From Streptomonospora nanhaiensis (GTDB lineage: Bacteria > Actinomycetota > Actinomycetes > Streptosporangiales > Streptosporangiaceae), in contig NZ_CP113264.1 of NCBI RefSeq assembly GCF_026642255.1, forward strand, positions 4,092,001 through 4,156,000: 64,000 nucleotides of DNA, given 5' to 3'. Every line of letters begins with the position of its first letter. Within the stretch, counting starts at the first letter, position 1. A program made the position numbers and the translations under genes. A model generated the notes under the pieces. It saw only the letters and a list, made by a program, of their open reading frames with translations, was not told the DNA's origin and made no database searches. This document shows, piece after piece, positions 26,167-34,638 of the stretch.

Positions 26167-26889
26167 CTAGTGCTCGTCCGTCATGGCGGGGCTCTCGGTG
26201 ATCCGGCGCCACAGGCTGAAGTGCTCGACCATGGCGGCCGCGGCGGCGCTGCGGTCGTGCGCTTCGATCGCGTCGACGATGGGCGTGTGGATGGTGTCGG
26301 TCCTGCGGGGCTCGTCGGAGCCCTCCGGCAGCGCTGCTGCCTCGACGCTCAGCGCCCGGGCCCGCTTCTTGGCCAGGACGTCCTGGAGGGCGAGGCTGAT
26401 GCCGTCCACGAAGAGTTCGATGACCGGGTTGTCCGCGATGGTGAACAGCCGTTTGTGGAAGGCGTAGTCTGCCTCGTGCCCGGCCTGGGCGTCCCCCGCG
26501 GCGGTCGCGCGGACCATGTCGTCGATGTGTCCGCGCAGGGCGGCGACGTCGTGGTGGTCGGCCCGGTCCGCCGCCTCCTGGACCACGGAGATCTCCATCA
26601 TCTCCCGGGCCCGTTCGACGCTGGCGTGGTCCACGTGGCCGAACTTCGACATCAGGTCGAAGAGCAGCCGCACGAACGAGGCGTCGGGCTTGGTGACGTA
26701 GGTCCCCGCCCCCTGGGTGCGCCGGACCATGCCGAGCACCTCCAGGCTCCCCAGGTTCTCCCGCACGGTGGCGCGGCTGTTCCCGAGGCGCTCGGCGAGC
26801 GCGCGCTCGGTCATGATCCGTGACTCCGGACCCAGGACCCGCGCCTCTTGGGCGAGGGCGTCGACGAGCGCGTCGAAGTTGCTGTCCAT
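26167..26889 (-). CDS. FadR/GntR-family regulator of the catabolic operon
   Basis: The 240-residue protein has a winged helix 'RIMTERALAERLGNSRATVRENLGSLEVLGMVRRTQGAGTYV' and an FCD ligand domain with metal-type residues ('EADYAFHKRLFTIADN'). It is encoded first in the operon. ATG 26889 follows GGAAGG. Two copies of a 15-bp site flank its promoter region, so it is very likely autoregulatory, with the imported acid or a product as inducer. Confidence 0.92.
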   Translation of the reverse strand: MDSNFDALVDALAQEARVLGPESRIMTERALAERLGNSRATVRENLGSLEVLGMVRRTQGAGTYVTKPDASFVRLLFDLMSKFGHVDHASVERAREMMEISVVQEAADRADHHDVAALRGHIDDMVRATAAGDAQAGHEADYAFHKRLFTIADNPVIELFVDGISLALQDVLAKKRARALSVEAAALPEGSDEPRRTDTIHTPIVDAIEAHDRSAAAAAMVEHFSLWRRITESPAMTDEH

Positions 26890-26899
26890 GACACCTTCC

Positions 26900-26969
26900 A
26901 TTGGCCTGACCAATGTGACTGAGGCTACAAGGAGGCGATCGAGGAGGTCAAGGGATTGGTCAGGCCAAT
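26900..26969. promoter_or_regulatory. Paired GntR operators in inverted orientation
   Basis: ATTGGCCTGACCAAT (26900-26914) and its exact reverse complement ATTGGTCAGGCCAAT (26955-26969) are separated by 40 bp. Each is itself a near-palindrome with TTGG and CCAA arms, like FadR-class sites. They bracket the presumed promoter, and DNA looping between two dimers is plausible. Confidence 0.8.
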
Positions 26970-27079
26970 ATTTCGTCCGTGTTGCCCCTGGGTTCCCAGG
27001 ACGGGGCCGACCGCCGCCCCGACCGCCGACCGCGCGCTCGGCCCGGGGTGCGGCGAGGACGGCGAGGGAGCCGATGCGA

Positions 27080-27107
27080 CCCGTCCGGCCCGCCGGGGCC
27101 GGACGGG
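27080..27107. terminator. 12-bp GC hairpin
   Basis: CCCGTCCGGCCC (27080-27091) pairs with GGGCCGGACGGG (27096-27107) over a 4-nt loop, just beyond the stop of the ABC-2 permease. Confidence 0.75.
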
Positions 27108-27127
27108 CTCCCCCGGCGCCCCCTGGC

Positions 27128-28717
27128 TCACAGCTGCAGCCTCGCCCCGGTGCGGCGGGCAGCGGCGACGCACAGGGCCAGGGTCCAGAGCAGTCCGCCG
27201 AGCAGGACGGCGACGGGCGGCAGCTCGGGGACGGGGAGGCCCGGGAGCGCGAACAGCCCCCACCCCGGCGGAACCGCCAGAAGCACCCACGTCACCGGGG
27301 CGGGCAGGGTCCAGGCGAGGACGGGCAGGAGCACCGACAGCGCGGCGACGGCCTTGACGACGACCAGCGCCTCCACCTTGTTCGACGCCGTCGACGTGAC
27401 GGTCAGCACGAGGAGGGGCGCGGCAGCGGCCGCGACGGCGACCGAGACCGCGAGCCCCGCCGACAGGGGCGGGGCGAGCCCGGAGAGGGGGACCGCGGCC
27501 GCGAGCCCGACCAGGGACAGCAGCCATGCGAGACCCGAACGGTAGCCGACGTACCAGTACAGCGGCAGGGGGGACGCGCGCAGCACCAGCAGTGTGCGGT
27601 CGTCGACGTCCTCCATGAGCCGGAGGGCGACGACCGACCCCGCGATCAGGGGGACGTGCAACAGGATCAGAGCGGCGAACACCACCGGCGCGACCGACGC
27701 GAGGTCGAACCCGTAGGAGTCGCGCACGAAGGCCGACACCGGCGGGTGGCCCACACGGATGAGCAGCGCCAGGAGCGCCGGTGCGAACAGGACGACGGGG
27801 AGGAGGGGGTCGCCCCGCCCGGCCGACAGGTCGAAGCGCACACAGGAGAGCAGCTGCGAGCGCCTCCGGGCCCGTCCGGAAAACGCGGCGCCCACCCCGG
27901 CGGCGCCGGGACCGGTCCGCGCACCGGGTTCGGGACCGCGCCGGAACACCGGGCGCCCCCGGGGCGCCCCGATCGGCGGGTTCATCCCCCGGGCGGCCCA
28001 CGCACAGGCCCCGACCGCCCCCGCCGTGCCCCACACCAGCGCCCACGGCGCCGAGGGGTACGCGGGCGCCCCGCCCGTCGCACCCACGCGGAGCAGCTCC
28101 GCCGCGGCCGTACTGGGCACCAGGAAGAGCGCCGGGGTGCGAACCGCCTCCGACAGGTGCAGGACCGGCGCCACGATCAGCGGCACGACCCCGGGAACGA
28201 CGCGGAGGAAGGCCCCGGGGAGGGTCGCGGCCCCGCTCCCCAGGGCCAGGCACGTCCCCACCAGGAGTACCGACGTCATCGCGACGCCGCCGGCGATCGC
28301 CGCGAACGCGCCGGGGCCGACCGGGACGCCGGAGGCCAGGGTCATGGGGACCGCCATCGCCACAGCCAGGACGGTCAGCACCGTGACGCGCGCCGCGACC
28401 GTCTCCCACGGGCGGAGCGGCGTCACCCCTCGGGCCGCGTCCGTCCTCTCGACGCGCTCGAACAGCGCCAGGGCCACCGCGATGAGGGCGCCGAAGCCTG
28501 CCGTGTCCACGACGAGGAGCAGCGGGAGCAGCCTCTGGGCCCCCGACGGGGGAAGCGCGAGAAGGGCGAGGGACCACAGGAGCGCGAGCCCGACCGCGAG
28601 CCCGACGACGCCGTACCGCCACGCGGTCCTGATCTCTGCCCGTGTCGCGGCCAGCAGACGGCGCGCCGTGGGGCTCCCGTGGCGGTTCGACGCCGCCCGC
28701 GCCCGCGGGGCGGTCAC
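27128..28717 (-). CDS. ABC-2 type transporter membrane protein
   Basis: The 529-residue protein has about 12 hydrophobic segments. It is arranged as two six-helix halves joined by a basic Pro/Gly-rich cytoplasmic linker (about 245-285). No sequence motif defines the substrate. GTG 28717 overlaps the ATPase stop (GTGA). The fused double permease and the TetR gene at the head of the operon are typical of drug or antibiotic export systems in actinomycetes. Confidence 0.8.
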   Translation of the reverse strand: MTAPRARAASNRHGSPTARRLLAATRAEIRTAWRYGVVGLAVGLALLWSLALLALPPSGAQRLLPLLLVVDTAGFGALIAVALALFERVERTDAARGVTPLRPWETVAARVTVLTVLAVAMAVPMTLASGVPVGPGAFAAIAGGVAMTSVLLVGTCLALGSGAATLPGAFLRVVPGVVPLIVAPVLHLSEAVRTPALFLVPSTAAAELLRVGATGGAPAYPSAPWALVWGTAGAVGACAWAARGMNPPIGAPRGRPVFRRGPEPGARTGPGAAGVGAAFSGRARRRSQLLSCVRFDLSAGRGDPLLPVVLFAPALLALLIRVGHPPVSAFVRDSYGFDLASVAPVVFAALILLHVPLIAGSVVALRLMEDVDDRTLLVLRASPLPLYWYVGYRSGLAWLLSLVGLAAAVPLSGLAPPLSAGLAVSVAVAAAAAPLLVLTVTSTASNKVEALVVVKAVAALSVLLPVLAWTLPAPVTWVLLAVPPGWGLFALPGLPVPELPPVAVLLGGLLWTLALCVAAARRTGARLQL

Positions 28718-29574
28718 AGCCGGACCTTGGTGACCTGCGTGAAGACCTCGCCCAGGGTGGCTTCGCGGCTGTGGAGGGTGGCCAGGGCGCCCGCCCGGAG
28801 CAGTTCCACCAGCTCCTCCACATCGTCACCGGAACCGTCGAACACGCGTCGCCGGACATGGCCGTCCCGGCGGTACTCCGCGACCAGGCCGGACCTCCCG
28901 TGGCGGTGTTTGAACGCCGTCGGCGTGTCCACCGCGACGATCCGACCCCCGACCACGAACGCGAGCCTGTCGCACAGCTCCTCCGCGGTGGGCATGTCGT
29001 GGGTGGTGAGGAAGACCGCGGCGCCGCGGGCGGCTTCGGCGCGGATGACGTCGCGCATGCGGGCGGCGCGTACGGGGTCCTGCCCGGAGGTGGGTTCGTC
29101 GAGGAAGAGGATCTCGGGGCGGTTGATCAGCGCGCGGGCCAGGTTCAGACGCATCCGCATGCCCTTGGAGAGGGTGGTGACCCGCTGGTCCGCGGCGTCG
29201 GAGAGGTCGAGCCGGTCGAGAAGGCGGCCGGGATCGGCGGTCGGCCCCTGGTAGAACGAGGCGAACGCGGCCAGGTTCTCCCGTGCCGTCATCCGGCCGA
29301 ACGCGGCGGGCAGCTCGAAGCCCACGCCGATCCGCTCGTGGTAGTCGCGCCCCCAGTCCCCCGGCGGGCGGCCCAGGACGCGGACGCTGCCCCGGTAGCG
29401 GCGCAACAGGCCGGTCAGCACGTTCTGCACGGTGGACTTGCCCGCGCCCGAGGGGCCGAGGAACCCGAACACCTCGCCGGCGGACACGGTGAAGTCCATC
29501 CCGGCGACAGCCTCCGTCCTCGCGCCTCGGTAGCGCACGGTCAGGTCCGTGACCTGGACGGCATCGCCGGTCAC
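28714..29574 (-). CDS. ABC-2 transporter ATP-binding protein
   Basis: The 286-residue DrrA/CcmA-type ATPase has Walker A GPSGAGKST, signature LSKGMRMRLNLARAL (LSxGM variant typical of this branch), Walker B ILFLDEPTSGQDP and H-loop LTTHDM. The C-terminal extension of about 70 residues follows the DrrA pattern. GTG 29574 overlaps the TetR stop by 4 bp, and its own stop overlaps the permease start, giving a tightly coupled three-gene operon. Confidence 0.92.
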   Translation of the reverse strand: MTGDAVQVTDLTVRYRGARTEAVAGMDFTVSAGEVFGFLGPSGAGKSTVQNVLTGLLRRYRGSVRVLGRPPGDWGRDYHERIGVGFELPAAFGRMTARENLAAFASFYQGPTADPGRLLDRLDLSDAADQRVTTLSKGMRMRLNLARALINRPEILFLDEPTSGQDPVRAARMRDVIRAEAARGAAVFLTTHDMPTAEELCDRLAFVVGGRIVAVDTPTAFKHRHGRSGLVAEYRRDGHVRRRVFDGSGDDVEELVELLRAGALATLHSREATLGEVFTQVTKVRL

Positions 29575-30173
29575 GGCCTGCCCTCCCGCCGGACGCCTGC
29601 ACTGTCCAGGGTTCCCAGGGCCTCGTCGATGAGGGCGGGGAGGTCTGCTGTGCCGTCGCCCTCCGCCCACGCGGTCACGGCGGTCGCGAGCGCGGCGGTG
29701 CAGGCCGCGGCGGCGACACGGACGGGCAGGGGCGGGTCGTCGGCGTCGTCGTCCGGGGAGAGCAGTCCCCGCTCGAAGGCGGTCTGCGAGGCGCGCATGC
29801 TGTCGGCCATCCGGTGCCGCAGCGCGGGCGTGTCCAGGATGAGGCGGGTGCGCAGCAGCAGGCCGTCCCTCTCCGCCCCGTGCACGTGGGCGGCGGCGCC
29901 CGTGAAGGCGTTCCGAATGCGGGTGATCGGAGGCTCGCTTGCAGGACGGTCCCGCACGAGCTGTTCCAGCAGCGGGTCGTACTCGTCCCGCAGGACCACG
30001 TCCTCCTTGGTCGGGAAGTGCCGGAAGAACGTCATGTGCGAGACCCCCGCCTCGGCCGCGATCCGGGCCACGGTGGTCCTCTCGTACCCGTGTTCCAGGA
30101 ACAGCCGGTAGGCCGCGGCCCTGAGGGAGTCGCGTGTGCGCACTCCCCTGTCGTGGTTCGCGCTCTTTCCCAT
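29571..30173 (-). CDS. TetR-family repressor heading the ABC-2 operon
   Basis: The 200-residue protein carries 'LRAAAYRLFLEHGYERTTVARIAAEAGVSHMTFFRHFPTKED', a canonical TetR HTH. It precedes and overlaps the transporter genes, so it probably represses its own operon and is released by an exported compound. No ribosome-binding site precedes ATG 30173: the bases before it are TTTGTCACT, and AT-rich promoter-like DNA lies very close. A leaderless transcript is therefore likely. Confidence 0.9.
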   Translation of the reverse strand: MGKSANHDRGVRTRDSLRAAAYRLFLEHGYERTTVARIAAEAGVSHMTFFRHFPTKEDVVLRDEYDPLLEQLVRDRPASEPPITRIRNAFTGAAAHVHGAERDGLLLRTRLILDTPALRHRMADSMRASQTAFERGLLSPDDDADDPPLPVRVAAAACTAALATAVTAWAEGDGTADLPALIDEALGTLDSAGVRREGRP

Positions 30174-30183
30174 AGTGACAAAC

Positions 30184-30193
30184 TAACATGTTA
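30184..30193. promoter_or_regulatory. TAACATGTTA palindrome in TetR/ABC promoter
   Basis: This perfect 10-bp palindrome lies in AT-rich DNA 11 bp before the TetR start, flanked by two ACTAAC repeats. It is the best operator for self-repression. Confidence 0.5.
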
Positions 30194-30382
30194 TTTACTA
30201 ACGGCAACCTGCCGCCGAACCCGTGGGCGCGGGCGCCGGCGCCGGCCTCCCCGGCCAGGTCTCGACGTCCTGGCAAGGCGGTGTGGCGCCGGGCTGTGCG
30301 CGGTGTCCTTCCCGGGACGGCGGCAACCGGAGGGTGCACAGGGGCGTCCAACGTGGAAACCCCCCGCGCCGAGGAGAGTTCC

Positions 30383-30718
30383 GTGTCCCCTGTCCAGATC
30401 ATCCGCACGGCGGCCTTCGCCCTGATCGCCGGGGGCGTGGCTCTCGGGCTGGTTCCCGGCGGACCGTGCGGCGCGGGCTGGTGGCCCCTGGTCGACATGG
30501 ACGCCTCCTTCGGCTGGTTCGCCTACGAGGAGGTGTCCCGCCCCGCGATAGGGGCCGGCCTGTGCGGAACGACCATGGCCCCGGTGGGGTCGTGGGCGAT
30601 CGCGCTGATCGTGGTCGGGGCGACCCTGCTGCTGGGGGCGTGGATCAACACCCCCTACGGGCCGCAGGGCGAGCCGGAGGAGAGCGGCCACCAGCCGCCC
30701 GATGCGACCCCGTCATGA
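30383..30718 (+). CDS. Small two-helix membrane protein, copy 1
   Basis: The 111-residue protein of unknown function has a helix near residues 8-26 ('AFALIAGGVALGLVPGG'), a short loop with 'CGAGWWPLV', a second conserved Cys ('GLCGTTMAP') and a second helix 'SWAIALIVVGATLLLGAW'. The two loop cysteines could form a disulphide outside the cell. GTG 30383 follows GAGGAGAG. A near-identical copy lies at 34175-34477, including the ribosome-binding region, which indicates a recent duplication. No partner gene is evident. Confidence 0.75.
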   Translation: MSPVQIIRTAAFALIAGGVALGLVPGGPCGAGWWPLVDMDASFGWFAYEEVSRPAIGAGLCGTTMAPVGSWAIALIVVGATLLLGAWINTPYGPQGEPEESGHQPPDATPS

Positions 30719-30805
30719 GGTGGTCGCGACCGGCCGGCGGAGGTCGCGCTCCTCGGGGCCGGTCGCGGCACGCAGGCCCGGGAGCTCACGGCGCCCCCTC
30801 GTCTC

Positions 30806-31924
30806 TCACCGGGTGGGGCCCAGGTGCGGGAAGCTGGCGGCGGTCAGGAACCGTCCGTCCTTGCGCTCCACCGTGAGCTCGCCGCCCTCGCCGGCCACGC
30901 GCTCGCGCAGGGTCGCGAGCCCGCCGAGCCCGATGACCGGGCCCTCCTGCGCGCCGTCGTTGACGATGGAGATACCGGTCCCGGAGAGGGTGATCCACAC
31001 CTGCCCGGCCTGGGCGTGCCGCAGGATGTTGGTGGTCGTCTCCCGCAGGACCTGGCCCAGCATCTCGCCCGCGCGGGCCTCGACCTGGCCCTCGCGGCGC
31101 ACCTGGACGCGGATGCCGGCGGCCTCGAAGAGGTTCTTGGCGTTCTCCAGCTCCGCCGACAGGTTGAGCCGCCGCTGCGCGTGGGCGAGCGCCTTGGTCT
31201 GGGCGATGGTGTCGCCGACCAGGGCGTGGATCTCGCCGAGCTCCTCCTCCGCGCGGTCGGTGTCGGTGCGCACCAGCCGGCGGGCCAGCGCGGTCTTGAG
31301 CTTGACCACGTGCAGCGTGTGGCCCTGGATGTCGTGCAGGTCGCTGGCGAAGCGCATCCGCTCCCGGGCCACGGCCAGCTCGGCCTCGCGCTCCCTCGAC
31401 TCCTCCAGCTCCGTGATCAGACCGGAGACCAGGTGGTTGAGGAACACGAGGGTGACCCCCACCACGGCGACGCTGGTGGAGTGGACGACGTGGTCGAGAA
31501 GAACGTTGAGGGCGCCACCGGGTGACGTCACCATCCGCGCCACGACCACCGCGACGACGAAGGCGCCCAGCGCCACTGCCGCCGCGACCCGGCGCGGGCG
31601 CGGCAGCTGGAAGAGGACGACGGTGCCCACGACGGAGATGCCGAAGGACGCGGACGCGTCGTCCAGGACCAGCACACCGACGAGCCACACGGCCGAGGCC
31701 GCGACCAGGCAGAGGAGCGGGACACGGAAGGAACGGCCCCCGCTCCACCCCCGGGACCCCAGCACGGCAGCCGCCACCCCCACGCCCAGGACGACGGCGT
31801 GCACCGGGTTCTCGGCGTTGATCGAGATCAGGAGCGCCCCGATGGCGCAGAGCGACGCGAACACGATGTTGAGATTGAGCATGCGCAGCTGACCCTGCGT
31901 CGCCTCGGTGCGCTCGGACCTCAT
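30806..31924 (-). CDS. DesK/NarX-type sensor histidine kinase, orphan
   Basis: The 372-residue membrane kinase has five or six N-terminal helices (about 15-165) and a coiled-coil linker. The HisKA_3 phospho-acceptor is 'RFASDLHDIQGHTLHVVKLK'. The ATPase domain carries N-box 'ETTTNILRHAQ' and G-box 'GIGLGGL'-like 'VIGLGGLATLRERV'. HisKA_3 kinases normally sit next to a LuxR/NarL response regulator, but none is present within several kilobases. ATG 31924 has GGAAGG; the frame is also open through leader element B. Its stimulus is unknown. Confidence 0.88.
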   Translation of the reverse strand: MRSERTEATQGQLRMLNLNIVFASLCAIGALLISINAENPVHAVVLGVGVAAAVLGSRGWSGGRSFRVPLLCLVAASAVWLVGVLVLDDASASFGISVVGTVVLFQLPRPRRVAAAVALGAFVVAVVVARMVTSPGGALNVLLDHVVHSTSVAVVGVTLVFLNHLVSGLITELEESREREAELAVARERMRFASDLHDIQGHTLHVVKLKTALARRLVRTDTDRAEEELGEIHALVGDTIAQTKALAHAQRRLNLSAELENAKNLFEAAGIRVQVRREGQVEARAGEMLGQVLRETTTNILRHAQAGQVWITLSGTGISIVNDGAQEGPVIGLGGLATLRERVAGEGGELTVERKDGRFLTAASFPHLGPTR

Positions 31925-31959
31925 ATGAGCCCTTCCGGGATCGGACGGTGGAGTCCGTC

Positions 31960-32004
31960 CCAGTATTCTTCCGGCTCCGCGGCGCCGCCAGTGACACTGC
32001 GTCA
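31960..32004 (-). promoter_or_regulatory. Leader element copy B upstream of the sensor kinase
   Basis: Read leftward, the element begins TGACGCAGTGTCA (one mismatch from symmetry), then CTGG, and ends GAATACTGG. It is 38/45 identical to copy A. It lies 36 bp before the kinase ATG. Confidence 0.55.
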
Positions 32005-32526
32005 TGCCTTCGCCCGGAGCCGGTCACGGGGCACTGCCCCGCCGACCGGCCTTCTCCTCCCGGTCGGAGCCGTCCTCACGACGGTGGCGGCGACCCGGTC
32101 CGCGCGCGCTGCGGCGCCGGCAATGCCGCAGCCAGGACTGCTCGGAGAACGAGCGGTGACAGGGACGGGGTGAGGTGGTGTGGTGATTCCAAAATGCGTA
32201 CCTGTACGTCGTAGATCAAGTCCATGCGCCGGACACCGCTGACGGCGGCCCCCGGTAGGGCGCGCGGTCAGGACGGCTTCGCCCTCGCAGCCCGGGACGC
32301 CGCAGGCGAAGCATCTGCACGGCCGGGCCGCATGCGCGTGGCCGCTGGCGCCCGGTTCTCCGTCAAGTACTGCACCCCGACCGTTCTGTGGCTGTCTGCC
32401 CTGATTTGCACGCTGCGTTACACGCCAACAAGGCATCCGGCGAGGGATTCGAGACAGTTGGCCAGGTCAGGACAGCTTCGCGGCGAAAGCTTCCGCCGGG
32501 CACACCCACAAGGCCACGATGGGCGA
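32005..32526. other. Non-coding region between kinase and small gene
   Basis: About 520 bases with no believable gene. Frames are short or arginine-rich. A lower-GC patch at 32175-32225 could hold a promoter, but no hexamers are clear. Confidence 0.4.
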
Positions 32527-32539
32527 TGACCCTGGGTCA
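32527..32539. promoter_or_regulatory. TGACCCTGGGTCA palindrome (possible copy D)
   Basis: The perfect 13-bp palindrome has the same TGAC...GTCA frame as copies A-C, but it is followed by CAGG instead of CTGG. It lies 68 bp before the gene at 32608. Membership of the set is uncertain. Confidence 0.35.
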
Positions 32540-32607
32540 CAGGGTTCTACCGGCCCCCGGTGTGATGCCGCTCGCTGAGCGGCGCCGGCGGCCGGACCGA
32601 AGGAGCG

Positions 32608-32973
32608 ATGGTGAGCAACAACTTCCAGCTCGGCGGCATCCCCCACGGCTTCGCGTTCAACGAGAACGGCTCCCTCATCCACTACCGGCACGTCATCGTG
32701 CTTGCCTCCCCCAGCGCCAACCAGGCGGGGGCGTGGGGCGACGTCTGGGTCTCCTTCGCCTCGGACTTCGCCGACGTCAGGGTCCGGCTGGCCGTCCACG
32801 ACGGCACGAACTGGAGCGTCACGAACGTCGACGTCCCCGCCGGCGGGGGCCGCGTCGCCCAGAAGCTTCGCCCCGGCGCCCAGAAGATCAGTCTGGGCCG
32901 GGTCAAGAAGTCGGCCGCCGACTCCGTCGAGGACGCCCCGGTGGGCTGGCTCCTGGAGGTCTTCGGGCCGTGA
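32608..32973 (+). CDS. Unknown 121-residue protein
   Basis: Not recognised. The sequence is beta-rich and soluble: 'GDVWVSFASDFADVRVRLAVHDGTNWSVTNVDVPAGG', then a basic segment 'QKLRPGAQKISLGRVKKSAAD' and 'VGWLLEVFGP' at the end. That is consistent with a small beta-sandwich or carbohydrate/ligand-binding fold. AAGGAG lies just upstream; GTG 32611 has better spacing than ATG 32608. It is a single gene beside a gene-poor accessory stretch. Confidence 0.65.
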   Translation: MVSNNFQLGGIPHGFAFNENGSLIHYRHVIVLASPSANQAGAWGDVWVSFASDFADVRVRLAVHDGTNWSVTNVDVPAGGGRVAQKLRPGAQKISLGRVKKSAADSVEDAPVGWLLEVFGP

Positions 32974-32999
32974 CCGGAGCGGCCCCCGCGGCGACCGCT

Positions 33000-33221
33000 G
33001 GAATTCGCCGACCGTCGCGGGGGCCGGCTCGTGTTCCGAACGCGCTGGTTCAGCCTGTCTCGGAACGGCCCGAGCTGGGCCGCCGGCATCTCCGTGGCCG
33101 CGCCCACCGGCATGTTCGTACTCGTCAACACATGTCGCCGCGGCAGGGCGGCCACCGAATGCCAGGTCGGATCGCCCCCGGGCGAGGCGACCGGGATCCG
33201 CTCCTCCTGGCCGTGGTACAC
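33000..33221 (-). pseudogene. Possible decayed coding segment
   Basis: A leftward frame reads 'MYHGQEERIPVASPGGDPTW' then 'HSVAALPRRHVLTSTNMPVG' and 'LGPFRDRLNQRVRNTSRPP'. This looks natural but then runs antisense into the gene at 32608. An in-frame stop lies about 40 bases above. It may be a truncated gene. No family is recognised. Confidence 0.25.
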
Positions 33222-33736
33222 GTACGGGACCCGGCCCTGGGCGACATGGGCGGCTCAGGTCCGCGTTCTTGTACGACGGACCCCGTTTCCGGGTCAGAGG
33301 CGCGTTCCTCCTGAACCGCAGCCCCTCGGGCACGCGCATGCGAGGTCTCGGGCCGACGGGCGGCATGAAGGATCACTTTTCACGGGGTGGCGTGGAACAC
33401 GGCTTGCCGGTGACCTGTCTCAGGTGCTCCGAAGCGCACCACCGACAACTGTCCGCACAGGACAGGTGGAGGGGTGAAGAGCTTTTCGTGCGCCCTCGGG
33501 GGTGAGCCCGACGTCCTCGCTGTGGCATCTGATCGACCCGGGGTCGACCTGAAGGCTATTCCTTCGCTGATACAGCCTTTCCACGCCACCTCGGGAATAC
33601 CCGCGGGTTTTCCCGGAGGGCCGATCCTCGGATACTCTGCCGCTGCACGGGGGCTCCGGGAAGCTCGGGAAAGCAAGTGGCCGCACCGTCGCCGTCCACA
33701 CGAAACCACCCGACGAACCTTCCAAGAACAGGAAAA
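33222..33736. other. Gene-poor accessory stretch
   Basis: No supported gene from here to the hairpins at 33737-33896. Base composition is visibly less GC-rich than the flanks, and frames on both strands lack protein-like composition. Together with 33897-34174 it forms a low-gene island of about 1.2 kb. Confidence 0.4.
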
Positions 33737-33766
33737 GCCCCGACCAGGCCGAACACCAGTCGGGGC
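33737..33766. terminator. Hairpin GCCCCGAC/GTCGGGGC
   Basis: Perfect 8-bp arms around a 14-nt loop. It lies about 75 bp before the long 21-bp inverted repeat. Terminator or element boundary; function not clear. Confidence 0.4.
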
Positions 33767-33840
33767 GTGTGTGAGGGTTCCCGCTCCCCCTACCACTAGT
33801 GCGATGACCGGAAGGTTCACAGACCCCGTGCTATCTGCCG

Positions 33841-33896
33841 TGATCTTGTACTTATAGCGAGTCTCGCCGTCCAACCTCGCTATAAGTACAAGATCA
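33841..33896. repeat. Perfect 21-bp inverted repeat, AT-rich
   Basis: Arms at 33841-33861 and 33876-33896 are exact reverse complements (starting TGATCTTGTACTT...) around a 14-nt loop. The arms are much richer in A/T than the surrounding genome. No gene overlaps it convincingly. It could be a hairpin of a small RNA, an insertion-element relic, a recombination site or a double operator. Confidence 0.8.
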
Positions 33897-34174
33897 TCGA
33901 GGTCTGGACCCCTCGCGTCACACCGGCAACGTTTTCGTCCAGTCCACTAGAGAAATCGCCAGACCGACAGCAGATCCATTTTCGTGCCATTCTCCTCTGG
34001 TGGACTCTCCCCTGCCGTAGTAAGGAAGTCAGCGGTGTGGCGGAACGGGACCGCGGCGAGGCCGACGGCCCGTGCATTGCGTGTGGTGAAGAAAAGGCGT
34101 CCCCGCTGGGGACGTCAACCAGGGGGTGCCCCAGAATGACTGACGTGAAAGCCCCCCGCGTCGAGGAGAGTTCC

Positions 34175-34477
34175 GTGTCCCCTGTCCAGATCATCCGCAC
34201 AGTGGCCTTCGCCCTGATCGCCGGGGGCGCGGCTCTCGGGTTGGTTCCCGGCGGACCGTGCGGCGCGGGCTGGTGGCCCCTGGTCAGTGTGAACGCCTCC
34301 TTCGGGTGGATCGGTTACGGGGACGCGCCCAGCATGGGGATGGGGACCACCGTGTGCGGGACGGCCATGGCCCCGGTGGGGTCGTGGGCGATCGCGTTGG
34401 TCGTGGTCGGGGCGGCCCTGCTACTGGGGGTGCGGCGCAGCACCCGGCACGGGTCGAAGGCCGAACCGGAGAAGTAA
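34175..34477 (+). CDS. Small two-helix membrane protein, copy 2
   Basis: The 100-residue paralogue of the protein at 30383 is identical over 'VSPVQIIRT', 'AFALIAGG', 'LGLVPGGPCGAGWWPLV', 'MAPVGSWAIAL' and the second Cys position. The central loop differs ('SFGWIGYGDAPSMGMGTTVC') and the tail is basic rather than acidic. The same GAGGAGAGTTCC precedes GTG 34175. An upstream ATG at 34137 is also in frame. Divergence concentrated in the loop suggests selection on an exposed part. Function unknown. Confidence 0.75.
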   Translation: MSPVQIIRTVAFALIAGGAALGLVPGGPCGAGWWPLVSVNASFGWIGYGDAPSMGMGTTVCGTAMAPVGSWAIALVVVGAALLLGVRRSTRHGSKAEPEK

Positions 34478-34518
34478 AAGCCGCGCCTGGCCCGGCATTT
34501 CCCCTCACCGCCCCCGTA

Positions 34519-34560
34519 CTGCGAGGCGTGGGGCCGACGCGAACAGGCGACGCCTCGCAG
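34519..34560. terminator. 11-bp hairpin after small membrane gene
   Basis: CTGCGAGGCGT (34519-34529) pairs with ACGCCTCGCAG (34550-34560), 20-nt loop, just past the small membrane protein gene. Confidence 0.6.
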
Positions 34561-34638
34561 ACGAGCCGTGTGCACTCGCCCACGAGGCGGTTCCTCACCG
34601 GAGCGAGGTGTCACCCATCCCCCTGCCCCGGCACCGCC

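Noticed and set aside
32002..32436. Cys/His-containing minus-strand frame upstream of the kinase
   Set aside because: The apparent zinc-finger-like residues are scattered, the composition is Arg/Pro-rich and no start signal is present.
33380..33874. Minus-strand frame ending in the inverted repeat region
   Set aside because: It starts inside the hairpin loop and its translation shows no family-like composition; no ribosome-binding site.
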